NCBI GenBank assembly: GCA_002069885.1
Contig: MWCD01000003.1
Span: 1 to 64,000, forward strand
Source of the DNA: a bacterium ADurb.Bin236
GTDB taxonomy: Bacteria > UBP15 > UBA6099
Length of the DNA stretch: 64,000 nucleotides
Direction of reading: 5' to 3'
This document shows, piece after piece, positions 7,780 through 17,012 of this stretch (position 1 is the stretch's first letter; each line of letters starts with the position of its first letter). The position numbers and the translations under genes are program-made. The notes beneath the pieces were generated by a model. The model did not search any database. It was given only the letters and a program-made list of their open reading frames with translations, and was not told the origin of the DNA.

Positions 7780-8937
7780 TCAGGCAGGGCCGCCGGCTTT
7801 GTATCTGCCTTCGAACTTGCCGTCTTTGGCTCCGGGGCCGCGCATATCGTCCTTCGTGCCGCCCGCATAGATTCCGCGCAGGTTGAGCTTGAATTCGTCC
7901 GGGTTCGGCGAGTTGCCCAATGCTGCCTCCATAGTGACGATTTCCGCTTTTTTCAACCTGACGAGGTCTTGGTTCATAGTGTGCATATGCAGAAATTCAG
8001 GCGAGCCGAGGATGGCCTCGTAGAAAGCCATTGCGCTGCCTTTTTCGTTGATTAGCTGTTTGATGCGGGGCGTGGCCATCATGACTTCGGTAGCCGGGAT
8101 TCGTCCCGCGCCCTTAGCCAGCGGCAACACTTTCTGGCAGACCACGCCCTGAAGGGCGTTGGCCAACTGGATGCGGATCTGCGACTGCTGGTGCGGCGGA
8201 AAAACATCGATGATTCGGTCGATCGTGCCGGGGGCGTCCGTGGTGTGCAGCGTGCTGAACACCAAGTGCCCGGTCTCTGCGGCGGTGAGCGCGGTGGATA
8301 TCGTCTCTAGGTCTCGCATTTCGCCGATGAGAATGACGTCCGGGTCCTGCCTTAGAACGTGCCTCAGAGCCACCGAGAACGACTCCGTGTCCGTTCCGAT
8401 TTCCCTCTGCGTAATTATCGATTTGTTGTCGCGGTACAGGAATTCTATTGGATCCTCAACGGTTACTATGTGGGTGTTGCGGGTGTTATTTATGTAGTCG
8501 ATCATCGCGGCGAGCGTGGTTGATTTGCCGCTTCCGGTGGGGCCTGTGACTAGCACCAACCCCCTGTTTAGGCTGCACAGATAGATGAGGGCCTCGGCGG
8601 GCAGGTTCAGCTCGTTGAAGTTCTTGACCTCGAACGGGACTATTCGCATGGTGACCCGCGTCGTGCCGCGCTGCACGCACAGGTTGGTCCTGAATCTTGC
8701 CACCCCGGGCACTCCGTAGGCGAAGTCCAGCTCTTTATGAGTTGTGAAATCCTTTTTCTGTTTTTCGTTGAGGATGCCGAAAACCATCTGGTTGATGGCG
8801 TCGGCGCTGAGGCGGTCGCGGGAGAGCTGCTTGAGGTCGCCGTCGATGCGGGCGATGGGCGGGCCGCCCACTTTCAGGTGAAGGTCCGAACCGCCTAGCT
8901 CCACCATCTTCTTCAACATATCATTGATTGTTTCCAT
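7780..8937 (-). CDS. pilT: Type IV pilus retraction ATPase PilT
   Basis: Hexameric ATPase that depolymerises type IV pili, driving twitching. 385 aa, slightly longer than typical PilT. Walker A is GPTGSGKSTT. The signature LIGEMRDLETISTALTAAE and HLVFSTLHTTDA hold the Walker B and His-box residues. The N-terminus METINDMLKKMVELGGSDLHLKVGG matches the family's small N-terminal domain. The ATG at 8937 is 18 bp after trpA, in the same direction, so it is probably read through from the trp operon. No other pilus gene is in the window. The C-terminal tail after LGNSPNPDEFKLNLRGIYAG is Gly-rich and less conserved. Confidence 0.95.
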   Translation of the reverse strand: METINDMLKKMVELGGSDLHLKVGGPPIARIDGDLKQLSRDRLSADAINQMVFGILNEKQKKDFTTHKELDFAYGVPGVARFRTNLCVQRGTTRVTMRIVPFEVKNFNELNLPAEALIYLCSLNRGLVLVTGPTGSGKSTTLAAMIDYINNTRNTHIVTVEDPIEFLYRDNKSIITQREIGTDTESFSVALRHVLRQDPDVILIGEMRDLETISTALTAAETGHLVFSTLHTTDAPGTIDRIIDVFPPHQQSQIRIQLANALQGVVCQKVLPLAKGAGRIPATEVMMATPRIKQLINEKGSAMAFYEAILGSPEFLHMHTMNQDLVRLKKAEIVTMEAALGNSPNPDEFKLNLRGIYAGGTKDDMRGPGAKDGKFEGRYKAGGPA

Positions 8938-8955
8938 CGTTTCCTCCGCCCTCTT

Positions 8956-9753
8956 CTAAGGTTTCAGAGCCGTCTTCAGGCCGCCTATGAATTTCTCGAG
9001 CAGCGCGAACATCCTCGCTCGGTCGTCCAGATGCCTTTCGATTATCGCCACCGCCGCGCTGCCGACCACCACTCCGTCCGCCATCGAACCGACCGCCTTC
9101 GCCTGCTCAGGCTCGGATATCCCGAAGCCCACCATCACCGGCTTGCTCACCGAGTCGCGGACGAACCTCACGTAATCTCTCAGCCTTTCTAGGTCCAGCT
9201 CCCCGGCTCCCGTGACTCCCATCTTCGAGACGCAATAGACGAACGGCTTCGAAACTCCGTCTATCAATTGCATCCGGCTCATCGGCGTCGTCGGGGCGAG
9301 AAGAAAAATCGTGCCGAGGTTGAACTGCCGGGCGAGGTCGAGGCTCTCGCCCCATTCCTCCGGCGGCATGTCCGTTATCAGCACGGAGTCGGCCCCGGCG
9401 GATGAAACATCCCGGAAGAACCGCAGCGCGCCATATCTCAGCACGGGATTGCAACAGGTCATTATCAGCATAGGGGCGCTTGATGTCTTCCCGATTTGCT
9501 CCACGAACGCGGGCAGCGCGTCGAGTTTGAATCCCCGCTTTAGCGCGCGAGTGTACGAGCGCTGCAACACCGGCCCGTCCATCAGCGGGTCGGAATATGG
9601 TATTCCTATTTCGATTATGTCCGCTCCCCAAGCGCCGAGGCTTCTGAAGATATCCAGCGACGTTTCGCGGTCCGGGTCGCCCGCAGTGGCGAACGCCGCC
9701 AGAGCCCCTTCGCCCCTTTTTTTCAAATCCGCAAGCGTTTTTTCTATGCTCAT
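8956..9753 (-). CDS. trpA: Tryptophan synthase alpha chain
   Basis: Splits indole-3-glycerol phosphate into indole and glyceraldehyde 3-phosphate and channels indole to TrpB. 265 aa, normal length. The catalytic Glu and Asp lie in [17 protein letters not shown] near residues 45-60. The phosphate-binding end [15 protein letters not shown]...DGVVVGSA is present. It overlaps the end of trpB by 4 bp (ATGA) and is followed after 18 bp by pilT. Confidence 0.97.
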   Translation of the reverse strand: MSIEKTLADLKKRGEGALAAFATAGDPDRETSLDIFRSLGAWGADIIEIGIPYSDPLMDGPVLQRSYTRALKRGFKLDALPAFVEQIGKTSSAPMLIMTCCNPVLRYGALRFFRDVSSAGADSVLITDMPPEEWGESLDLARQFNLGTIFLLAPTTPMSRMQLIDGVSKPFVYCVSKMGVTGAGELDLERLRDYVRFVRDSVSKPVMVGFGISEPEQAKAVGSMADGVVVGSAAVAIIERHLDDRARMFALLEKFIGGLKTALKP

Positions 9754-10952
9754 TTTTTTGCGCCCGCCGGAGACTGTCTCAGCCCCGACACGTATTGCAT
9801 GTCTTTGTCTCCGCGCCCTGAAAGGCAGAGTATCACCGTTTTATTTTCGCCGATGTCGTTGTTCAGCAGCCATGCTATCGCGTGAGAACTTTCAAGCGCG
9901 GGCAGGATGCCCTCCTCGCGGCACAACAGATAAAAAGCGTCCATCGCCTCGTCGTCCGTGGCCGATTCATAGCGCGCGCGTCCGTTTGCTTTCAGCCACG
10001 CGTGCTCCGGGCCTACCCCCGGATAGTCGAGTCCGGCGGACACCGAATGCGTCTCCAGCACTTGTCCGCCCTCGTCCTGCAACATGAACGACATCGCTCC
10101 GTGCAAAACTCCGACGGACCCCTTGTTTATGGAAGCGCCGTGCAGCGCGGTGTCCAATCCCTTGCCGGCGGCCTCGACCCCCACCAGTTCGACGGTCTCG
10201 TCGCCGATAAACGGGTAGAAAATGCCCATCGCGTTGCTGCCGCCTCCGACGCAGGCCGTCACCATATCCGGCAGCCGTCCCTCAAGCTCCATAATCTGCT
10301 CTCTTGCCTCGTCCCCGATTACCCTCTGAAAATCCCGCACCATCGCAGGGAACGGATGCGGCCCGACAACTGAGCCCATTATATAATTCGTGGAGGTCAC
10401 ATTCGTGGTCCAGCAACGGAACGCCTCGTTGACCGCGTCCTTCAGCGTTCGGGTCCCGGACATCGCCGCAGTCACCTTCGCCCCAAGCATCTTCATCCTA
10501 TCCACGTTCGGGGCCTGTCTAGCTATGTCGATCTCTCCCATGAAAATTTCGCATTCCAAGCCGAGCAGCGCGGCGGCTGTCGCGGTGGCCACGCCGTGCA
10601 TCCCCGCCCCAGTCTCCGCTATCACGCGCCTCTTTCCCAGCCTCTTCGTTAGCAGCCCTTGCCCTATTGTGTTGTTCATCTTGTGCGCGCCGGTGTGGTT
10701 CAGGTCTTCCCTCTTCAGGTATATCCTGTTTCCGTTTCCGACCCTCTTGGAGAGGTTGCTCGCAAGATACAGCGGAGTAGGCCTGCCCAGATAATGCTTT
10801 AGGAGATACAAAAACTCGCTCCTGAATTCCGGGTCGCCCTTCACCTCTCGGTACTTCTCATCCAGTTCCTGAAGCGCGGAGAAAAGCGTCTCGGGGACAT
10901 AGCGTCCTCCGAAGACTCCGAAGTGTCCTTTTGAATCCGGCAATTCTATCAT
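9750..10952 (-). CDS. trpB: Tryptophan synthase beta chain (TrpB1 type)
   Basis: PLP enzyme that joins indole and serine to make tryptophan. 400 aa. The PLP lysine is in [23 protein letters not shown] binds the cofactor phosphate. This is the TrpB1 form that partners TrpA, consistent with its place directly before trpA. It overlaps both neighbours by 4 bp, pointing to translational coupling. A second, TrpB2-type copy lies at 44158-45450. Confidence 0.97.
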   Translation of the reverse strand: MIELPDSKGHFGVFGGRYVPETLFSALQELDEKYREVKGDPEFRSEFLYLLKHYLGRPTPLYLASNLSKRVGNGNRIYLKREDLNHTGAHKMNNTIGQGLLTKRLGKRRVIAETGAGMHGVATATAAALLGLECEIFMGEIDIARQAPNVDRMKMLGAKVTAAMSGTRTLKDAVNEAFRCWTTNVTSTNYIMGSVVGPHPFPAMVRDFQRVIGDEAREQIMELEGRLPDMVTACVGGGSNAMGIFYPFIGDETVELVGVEAAGKGLDTALHGASINKGSVGVLHGAMSFMLQDEGGQVLETHSVSAGLDYPGVGPEHAWLKANGRARYESATDDEAMDAFYLLCREEGILPALESSHAIAWLLNNDIGENKTVILCLSGRGDKDMQYVSGLRQSPAGAKK

Positions 10953-11758
10953 ATCGCTCGCCGTTCCCCCGACACGCCGGAGAGTTCGAGAAGCGCCTCT
11001 CCGGGATCGGGCCTTGTCACCAGCGTTTCGCCCACCAGAAAACCGTCGTAACCCGCGGCTTCCAATCGTACGACGTCAGCCCTGCTTTTTATTCCACTTT
11101 CGCTTATTTTGCAAGTTCCGGCGGCGAACATCGGCGCGAGCCTGACGCTGGTCGCTATGTCCACCTCTCCGGTTTTAAGGTTTCTGTTGTTCACTCCGAT
11201 AACGTCGCACGGCAGGCCTGAGGCCGTCTCAAGCTCCGCCTCGTCGTGGACTTCCACCAGCGCGTCCATGCCGAGCGAATGGGCGAGGGCCATCAAGTCC
11301 GCAAGCTCGGAAACCTCCAGCGCGGCGACAATCAGCAACAATGCGTCCGCCCCCGCCGCCCTCGCCTCGCAAACCTGATACGGGTCGAATATGAAATCTT
11401 TGCGCAGCAAGGGAAGGGAGCACGCGCGGCGCGCGGCTGGAAGGTTTTCCAGAGACCCCATGAAATGCGTCTTCTCGGTCAGAACCGAAATGGCGGCGGC
11501 CCCCGCCTCCTCATACCTTGCCGCAATCGCAGCCGGGTTGAAATCGGCCCGCAAAAGCCCTTTGACGGGAGACGCCTTCTTCAGCTCGGCGACGAAACTC
11601 GCTCCGGGCTTTCGCAACGCCACGGCGAATCCGCGCGCCGGCGCTTCCCTCGCGGCCTCTTCCGCAGCCGCTTTGGCGGCCTCCGGCGAGACCGCCGCCT
11701 TCGCCTCTTCCAACTCGCGGCGCCGGTTTTCCATTATCTTCGCAAGAAGACCGCTCAA
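10949..11758 (-). CDS. trpC: Indole-3-glycerol phosphate synthase
   Basis: Closes the indole ring from the anthranilate-derived carboxyphenylamino ribulose phosphate. 269 aa, monofunctional, with no fused TrpF domain. Visible signatures are [51 protein letters not shown] and [12 protein letters not shown]. It overlaps trpB by 4 bp and the upstream membrane-protein gene by 4 bp. Confidence 0.96.
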   Translation of the reverse strand: MSGLLAKIMENRRRELEEAKAAVSPEAAKAAAEEAAREAPARGFAVALRKPGASFVAELKKASPVKGLLRADFNPAAIAARYEEAGAAAISVLTEKTHFMGSLENLPAARRACSLPLLRKDFIFDPYQVCEARAAGADALLLIVAALEVSELADLMALAHSLGMDALVEVHDEAELETASGLPCDVIGVNNRNLKTGEVDIATSVRLAPMFAAGTCKISESGIKSRADVVRLEAAGYDGFLVGETLVTRPDPGEALLELSGVSGERRAI

Positions 11759-12435
11759 CGCTCTCTCCCGGCCCGCTTCTCGAGCGTCTTCAATATCATC
11801 TCGTCAGCGTCGTGCTTTTTGAATCTTCCATGCGGCGTGTTGGCTCTGCTTATCACGAAAAACAACGACGTCGCCAGAGACAACGCCGAAAATGTCACAT
11901 AGTAAAAATCAACGCTATACACGATCAGCAATAATGAAAAAGCGTTGAAAAGATAGAAAAGCGGCTCCTTCTTCGAGTCGAAGTTGACCGTGTTTTTCGA
12001 AGAGAAGAACATGAATATCGAGAACAGTCCGGCCACGAACGCCACGACGCTCCAGAAAACCACTTCCGGGGCCATCGACCTCGAAGCCAGTGTTGTGAGC
12101 GTCACGAGGAAGTAACCCATCCGGGGCACGTTCCATCTTCGCAGGAACAATATCGTGAATATTATTATGGCGAAAACCATCGCTATGCCCGTGAGCGCCG
12201 TGACAAGCTCCGACAGATCGTGGTTGTCCACGTAGAGCTTGTATTTCTCCGCCGTCGACAGGCTGTCCAGATGGTCTTTCACAGCTTCCGGGGAAGGCCC
12301 GGCGGGCGAGGCAGGTTGCGTTTGAGCAAATACGGCCGCCCCGGCAAAAAGCAGAATGGCAAGCATCGCCGACGTCGCATACGCTCTCGCCGCCGCCATA
12401 GCCTTTTTCGCTCTTTCCCCGACCCTCTCTTTCAT
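11755..12435 (-). CDS. Unknown membrane protein embedded in the trp operon
   Basis: A 226-aa protein that I do not recognise. It has an N-terminal signal or anchor ([15 protein letters not shown]), a Pro/Ala-rich stretch, then about four membrane segments (for example [19 protein letters not shown] and [20 protein letters not shown]) and a charged C-terminus. It overlaps trpG upstream and trpC downstream by 4 bp each, so it is made with the tryptophan enzymes. It sits where trpD would be expected but has no trace of a phosphoribosyltransferase. A transport or sensing role is conceivable; nothing in the sequence proves it. Confidence 0.8.
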   Translation of the reverse strand: MKERVGERAKKAMAAARAYATSAMLAILLFAGAAVFAQTQPASPAGPSPEAVKDHLDSLSTAEKYKLYVDNHDLSELVTALTGIAMVFAIIIFTILFLRRWNVPRMGYFLVTLTTLASRSMAPEVVFWSVVAFVAGLFSIFMFFSSKNTVNFDSKKEPLFYLFNAFSLLLIVYSVDFYYVTFSALSLATSLFFVISRANTPHGRFKKHDADEMILKTLEKRAGRER

Positions 12436-13001
12436 CTCTTACCGTCCAAGAAATTTTTTAACAGCTTCTTTCCCGACTCCGTCAGGATGGACTCCGGATG
12501 AAACTGCACTCCCTCCACCCGAAACTTCTTGTGCCGCACTCCCATTATCTCGCCTGAATCCGCCTTCGCCGTCACTTCGAGACAGTCCGGGAGCGATTCC
12601 GGCTCTGCCAGCAGCGAGTGGTAGCGGGTGGCGGTAAACGGGTTCGGCAACCCCGCGTATATCGTTTTTCCATCGTGATGTATCTGAGACACTTTGCCGT
12701 GCATCAAGTTCTTCGCCCTGACGATACGGCCGCCGAAACTCTGCACGATGCATTGGTGTCCGAGGCAGACGCCGAATATCGGAATCTTCCCGGACAGCTT
12801 GGTTATCGCTTCCAGACTCACCCCTCCGTCCTCCGGATTTCCGGGCCCCGGAGATATCAGAAGGCAGTCCGGCTTCATGGCGGCGATTTTTTCCACCGTC
12901 ACCTTGTCGTTGCGGAACACCCGCACGTTCAAGTCCCACTCGTAAAGGTACTGAACGAGGTTGTATGTGAAAGAATCGTAATTGTCTATGACGGCGATCA
13001 A
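12432..13001 (-). CDS. trpG: Anthranilate synthase component II (glutamine amidotransferase)
   Basis: Releases ammonia from glutamine for TrpE. 189 aa, the normal length for a stand-alone TrpG. The catalytic cysteine is in [12 protein letters not shown], the His-Glu pair in [11 protein letters not shown], and the N-terminus [18 protein letters not shown] is typical. It is not fused to TrpD. It could also serve as PabA in folate synthesis. It overlaps trpE by 4 bp. Confidence 0.96.
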   Translation of the reverse strand: MIAVIDNYDSFTYNLVQYLYEWDLNVRVFRNDKVTVEKIAAMKPDCLLISPGPGNPEDGGVSLEAITKLSGKIPIFGVCLGHQCIVQSFGGRIVRAKNLMHGKVSQIHHDGKTIYAGLPNPFTATRYHSLLAEPESLPDCLEVTAKADSGEIMGVRHKKFRVEGVQFHPESILTESGKKLLKNFLDGKR

Positions 13002-14482
13002 AGCTCTCCCCCCTCCGCCGCCTCGATGGCGAGCCTCAAGGCCTTGGCCTTGTTCACCGATTCCTGATACTCGCCTTCGGGAGACGAGTCGGCGACTATG
13101 CCGCCGCCCGCTTGTATGTGGGCGACTCCGTCCTTCATAAAAACGGTGCGGATGGTGATGCAGGTGTCGAAGAAACCAGTGAAGCTCAGGTATCCGATTG
13201 CGCCCGCGTACGGCCCCCTTCGGGTCGGTTCCAGTTCCTCGATTATCTCCATCGCCCTCACCTTAGGCGCTCCCGACACCGTCCCGGCGGGAAAACACGC
13301 CCTCAGCGCGTCCACCGCGTTCTTCCCCCTCGCCAGCTTTCCTTCCACGTTCGACACTATATGTATCACATGCGAATACTTTTCGATTTCCATCAGGCTG
13401 GTGACCTTAACCGAGCCGGGAGCGGCGACCCTGCCAACGTCGTTTCGGCCCAGATCGACCAGCATTATGTGTTCGGCTCGCTCCTTCTCGTCTGACAACA
13501 GGTCTTCAATGACAGACTGTTCCCGCGCCGGGTCGGCCGGCCTCGGCCTCGTTCCCGCTATCGGCCTGTACGTCACCACCCTGTCCCTCACCGTCGCAAG
13601 TATCTCCGGCGACGCCCCGATCAGCGTTATGTCGTCCAGATGCAGAAAAAACATGTACGGCGACGGGTTCAGCGAGCGCAGCGCCCGGTAGATGTCCAGC
13701 GGCGGCGCCCCCACCTTCGCCGAGAACCTCTGCGACAACACCACCTGAAATATGTCTCCCGCCCTGATATGCTCTTTGGCAACCTTAACCATCTTCTTGT
13801 ACTGCTCCGGCGTCATGTTTGCCTTGAATCGCGCGCCGCCTTTGCGTCGCTCCGCCTCCGGGGCCTTCGCCCTCCTCGGCGTCTCGTCGAACAACTCCTT
13901 GTGCAGGTTGTTAATCCGCGCCACCGTCTCGTCGTACGTCTCACGCAGCGACCTGCCCTCCTCTATCCTCGCGCAACACACTATCTTCACCTTGTGCTTC
14001 AGGTGGTCGAAGATGAGTATGGAATCGGTGAACATGAAACAGACGTCCGGAAATCCGAGGTCGTCCTTCGCCTTCATCGGAAGGTCCTCGACATGGCGGA
14101 CAACGTCGTACCCGAAGAAGCCCACCCCGCCGCCTATGAACGGCGGAAGCGATTCCGCCCCAGCCACTTTGAAACGGGAAAATATCCGCTCTATCGCCGC
14201 AAGCGGGTCTCCCTTGTGCTTGGCGCCGTCCACCTCGTAGGTGTCCCCTTTGCTCTTGAACACCGAATAAGGAGACACGCCGAGGAAAGAATACCTCGCC
14301 GCCCTTTCGCCCCCCACAACGCTTTCAAGCAGGAACGAATACTTCTTCCCGCGCGAAATCCGCATGTAGGCCGACACCGGAGTCAGCAGGTCCGCCAGCG
14401 ACTCGCTCCACACGGGCACTATGTTTCCCTTCTTTGCCAACGCGCGGAACTTCGCGAAATCCGGTTGAACAGCGACACTCAT
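12998..14482 (-). CDS. trpE: Anthranilate synthase component I
   Basis: Converts chorismate and ammonia to anthranilate, the first committed step to tryptophan. 494 aa. The feedback-inhibition motif is visible as [20 protein letters not shown] near residues 50-70, so tryptophan inhibition is likely. Chorismate-binding signatures include [24 protein letters not shown] and [18 protein letters not shown]. The ATG at 14482 follows GGAAGG. It is first in the operon and has its own promoter 35-60 bp upstream. Confidence 0.97.
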   Translation of the reverse strand: MSVAVQPDFAKFRALAKKGNIVPVWSESLADLLTPVSAYMRISRGKKYSFLLESVVGGERAARYSFLGVSPYSVFKSKGDTYEVDGAKHKGDPLAAIERIFSRFKVAGAESLPPFIGGGVGFFGYDVVRHVEDLPMKAKDDLGFPDVCFMFTDSILIFDHLKHKVKIVCCARIEEGRSLRETYDETVARINNLHKELFDETPRRAKAPEAERRKGGARFKANMTPEQYKKMVKVAKEHIRAGDIFQVVLSQRFSAKVGAPPLDIYRALRSLNPSPYMFFLHLDDITLIGASPEILATVRDRVVTYRPIAGTRPRPADPAREQSVIEDLLSDEKERAEHIMLVDLGRNDVGRVAAPGSVKVTSLMEIEKYSHVIHIVSNVEGKLARGKNAVDALRACFPAGTVSGAPKVRAMEIIEELEPTRRGPYAGAIGYLSFTGFFDTCITIRTVFMKDGVAHIQAGGGIVADSSPEGEYQESVNKAKALRLAIEAAEGGEL

Positions 14483-14516
14483 AGCCGGCCCTTCCTTTCA
14501 CATTCTTTAAGCGATC

Positions 14517-14545
14517 ATTTTATCACAGCGAAAAACTATCCACAA
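14517..14545 (-). promoter_or_regulatory. trp operon promoter
   Basis: On the minus strand: -35 TTGTGG (14540-14545), 17-bp spacer, -10 TAAAAT (14517-14522). The expected RNA start lies only about 28 nt before the trpE ATG, leaving no room for a leader peptide, attenuator or T-box. Control, if any, must act at the promoter or on the enzyme. Confidence 0.65.
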
Positions 14546-14628
14546 CAGAAACGGCGCGCCGCATCCCGGCGCTATCGGCGAATCAGGGTTTATTTGAACT
14601 CGAATCCGAGGCAGATATTTCAGGAAAT

Positions 14629-14676
14629 GGCGGATGGGGAAAGAACCCTTCTCAAAGGGTTTTCCCCCATCCGCCA
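14629..14676 (-). terminator. Long hairpin ending the acyl-CoA synthetase transcript
   Basis: A very strong imperfect palindrome. The outer stem GGCGGATGGGG pairs with its complement, and the inner AACCCTT/AAGGGTT closes on a 3-nt loop. It starts 47 bp after the synthetase stop on the minus strand. Only TTTCC follows, so the T run is poor. Its nested two-part layout resembles the palindromic elements at 35.8-36.3 kb and 55.4-55.6 kb. Confidence 0.6.
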
Positions 14677-14722
14677 CAGTCAGCTAACACATTTCCCGCC
14701 TTTGCTCTATTCTTTCTTATCC

Positions 14723-16540
14723 TTACGGTTTATGAATCATGAACGTCTCGTCCGATTCGTACAGCGCGTCTATCTGTTTCTTATATTTCGCGAGGACTCC
14801 GCTCAGTTTCAGTTTCGAGGTGGGCGTTTTTTCGCCGTATTCTTCGGAGAACGGCCGGATGTAAAGCGCCTTGCGGACGACCTCCACCGCCGGAACTTTC
14901 TCCTTCGCTGAAAACTCCGCGAGGCCCGATTCGAAATCTATCCGGCATGCCGCAGTCACCGCCGGGTGATATGCGAAATCGATTCTGTTCGAATACTCCA
15001 CTCCCAACTGCTTGGCGATGCGCCGCAGGTCGTCTTCGTCCTCCGGCAGCGTCAGGATGGCCACCGGATAGTCCCTTCCCTCGCCGTTGACGGCTATCTG
15101 CCTGAGGATCTTCGTGTATCCCAGAACCCTGAAGCCGATAGCTTCGAGGTCGTGATGCTCGCCGTCGGAGAACTTGACGCAGTGTCCGGCGCGGCCCAGC
15201 ACATAAAGGAAACCGTCATCGTCCAAATATCCCCTGTCCCCTGTGTAGAACCAGCCCCGCGCGTCCACCACCTCGCGGTATTTCTCCTCATGGTTAAGAT
15301 ATCCGACAAACACGCTCGGCCCTCGAACCGCTATCTCGCCCGGATGCCCCCGCTCGACCCCGTTTCTCCCTTCGTCCACTATCCTGACTTCGAGGTTTTC
15401 CAGAGGAAGCCCGACGCTGCCCCGCTTGTTCGCGGCGGCCGACCCCAGCCCGATCACCGGCGACGTCTCGCTCAGCCCGTACCCCTCATAGATGGTCACA
15501 CCCAGCTCTTTCTTGAAAAAGTCATACGTGAACTCGTCCAGTTTTACCGCGCCTGAGAGGAACCACCTGACGCGGTCCATGCCGAACTTGCGCAACAGAG
15601 CCGGCGCAGAAAGTCTCGGCCCTACCTCCTGCGCGCGGAACGCCTCTATCCCTTCCTTGATCTTCGCCCACACCCTCTGCACGCCCGGAAAATGCGTCGG
15701 CCTCAGTTCCGGCAGGTCGAACGTCAGCGTCTTGCGGAACGAATACCCGACCGCCACGCCGGACATCATCGCCGCCAATGTGAGGAACGTCTGGAAGATA
15801 TGCGATTCGGGAAGATAGTTTATCAGCAGGTCGTCCTCCGCGCCGTATCCCAGCCGGGAACCCGCGCAGGCGGCGTTGCTCAATAGATTGGCGTGCGTGA
15901 GCATTACGCCCTTGGGATTGCCGCTCGTGCCTGAGGTGTAAACAAGGCGGGCCAAGTCCGAAGGAACCGCCGCCGCCGCCCTCGCGTCCAGTTCCACTCC
16001 CGCTTCCACCTCCGCGTCCGCCCCCGCCCTCCTCAACGCGTCAAATAGAACTATCCTTTCGTCATAACCGATGTCCACGCCCCTCGAGTCCATCAGATAC
16101 ACCCGCTCCAGCGCGGGAGTCTCCTTCGGGGATATGGTCGCCAGCTTCTTGAGCAACTTCGCGTCCTCTATGAAAATAGCCCGCGCCCCGGTGTCGTTCA
16201 ACTTATATTTGATATGCTCTGCGGTGTCGTTCGTGTATATGCCGGCGGTCGCGCACCCGTTCATCAGAATCGCAAAATCCGCCACATTCCAGTCCGGACG
16301 GTTCTCTGACATCAGGCACACCACCCCTCCGGGCCGCAACCCGTCCCTCAATAGCCCGCACGCCACTTCCCGCGCCCGGCGGTAAAACTGCTCGTATGTC
16401 CTTGCCCTGCTGTACTTCCCGGGAGCTTTTGTCTCGTCCTTGAACACCTGAAGAGTCTTCAGGCGATACTCCTCGGCAGCCACGCGCACAAGCTCCGTCA
16501 GCGTCGCCGCGTTCACAGCGGTCTTTGCGATAGTCGGCAT
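14723..16540 (-). CDS. Long-chain acyl-CoA synthetase (AMP-forming, FadD/FAA family)
   Basis: Activates fatty acids to acyl-CoA through an acyl-adenylate, for lipid synthesis or degradation. 605 aa. The P-loop YTSGTSGNPKGVMLTH, the A5 motif YEGYGLSETSPV and the hinge region YTGDRGYLDDDGFLYVLGR are all present. The C-terminal GxxK-type lysine is in YGEKTPTSKLKLSG. The ATG at 16540 follows AAAGGAG. Codon use matches the neighbours. A promoter with an overlapping palindromic operator lies about 300 bp upstream, suggesting repression relieved by a lipid-related ligand. Confidence 0.93.
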   Translation of the reverse strand: MPTIAKTAVNAATLTELVRVAAEEYRLKTLQVFKDETKAPGKYSRARTYEQFYRRAREVACGLLRDGLRPGGVVCLMSENRPDWNVADFAILMNGCATAGIYTNDTAEHIKYKLNDTGARAIFIEDAKLLKKLATISPKETPALERVYLMDSRGVDIGYDERIVLFDALRRAGADAEVEAGVELDARAAAAVPSDLARLVYTSGTSGNPKGVMLTHANLLSNAACAGSRLGYGAEDDLLINYLPESHIFQTFLTLAAMMSGVAVGYSFRKTLTFDLPELRPTHFPGVQRVWAKIKEGIEAFRAQEVGPRLSAPALLRKFGMDRVRWFLSGAVKLDEFTYDFFKKELGVTIYEGYGLSETSPVIGLGSAAANKRGSVGLPLENLEVRIVDEGRNGVERGHPGEIAVRGPSVFVGYLNHEEKYREVVDARGWFYTGDRGYLDDDGFLYVLGRAGHCVKFSDGEHHDLEAIGFRVLGYTKILRQIAVNGEGRDYPVAILTLPEDEDDLRRIAKQLGVEYSNRIDFAYHPAVTAACRIDFESGLAEFSAKEKVPAVEVVRKALYIRPFSEEYGEKTPTSKLKLSGVLAKYKKQIDALYESDETFMIHKP

Positions 16541-16679
16541 GATGATTTCTCCTTTCGATGATCCCGGCTCTTTGGGGCGCTCTGCCCATGAGTCCGGGAA
16601 TATATCGGGTCTGACACCCGCCCTCGAAATTTCTGCGTTGCCCAGTGTCAGCCCGAAACAACTTTTGCCGCTCGTTTGC

Positions 16680-16695
16680 TGTGACTCATTTCACA
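16680..16695. promoter_or_regulatory. CRP/FNR-like palindrome in the acyl-CoA synthetase leader
   Basis: TGTGA-N6-TCACA, an exact match to the CRP consensus half-sites with 6-bp spacing. It lies 140 bp upstream of the synthetase ATG and inside the transcript predicted from the upstream promoter. It could serve a second promoter that I could not identify. No CRP-family gene is in the window. Confidence 0.45.
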
Positions 16696-16839
16696 GTAAA
16701 TACAATATTCCTTTCGCAAATGATTGTTTTTGTTTCAAGAAACGTCTTTGTTATGTTACATTCAGGGTGGGAGCAGTAGTGTTTCTGATGTCGGCATCGA
16801 AGGTGTAACATGACGCCTCGCGGGGTTTCCAGCCGACTT

Positions 16840-16855
16840 AACCAACCGGTTGGTT
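16840..16855. promoter_or_regulatory. 16-bp perfect palindrome, TetR-type operator candidate
   Basis: AACCAACCGGTTGGTT, a perfect 16-bp palindrome centred at 16847/16848, starting 12 bp downstream of the -10 box of the minus-strand promoter. The position overlaps the start of transcription, as expected for a repressor site. The symmetric, GC-centred form is typical of TetR-family operators, which often control fatty-acid genes. The regulator is not encoded nearby. Confidence 0.7.
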
Positions 16856-16866
16856 GACCCATCTAC

Positions 16867-16894
16867 ATTATACCCTCTTTTATCTCGCTTTCAA
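16867..16894 (-). promoter_or_regulatory. Sigma-70-type promoter for the acyl-CoA synthetase
   Basis: On the minus strand: -35 TTGAAA (16889-16894), 16-bp spacer, -10 TATAAT (16867-16872). Transcription would start near 16860, giving a leader of about 320 nt before the ATG at 16540. An A/T-rich run upstream of the -35 could act as an UP element. The remaining sequence of 16541-17012 shows no gene. Confidence 0.7.
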
Positions 16895-17012
16895 GGTTTT
16901 TTTGTTTTTTTTCTCGTTCATCAGATTCTACATCTCCGCTCGTTGATTCTATGGTAAAATCTGTCGCAGAATGACGGCTCAGATTTTCACACAGGGAAAG
17001 ATGCCCTGAACA

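Noticed and set aside
14483-14722. Trp attenuator or T-box upstream of trpE
   Set aside because: The hairpin lies upstream of the promoter, and the predicted leader is too short for a leader peptide.
13640-14911. 423-codon plus-strand frame opposite trpE
   Set aside because: Antisense shadow running across the trp promoter and hairpin; His/Arg/Leu-rich with no domain.
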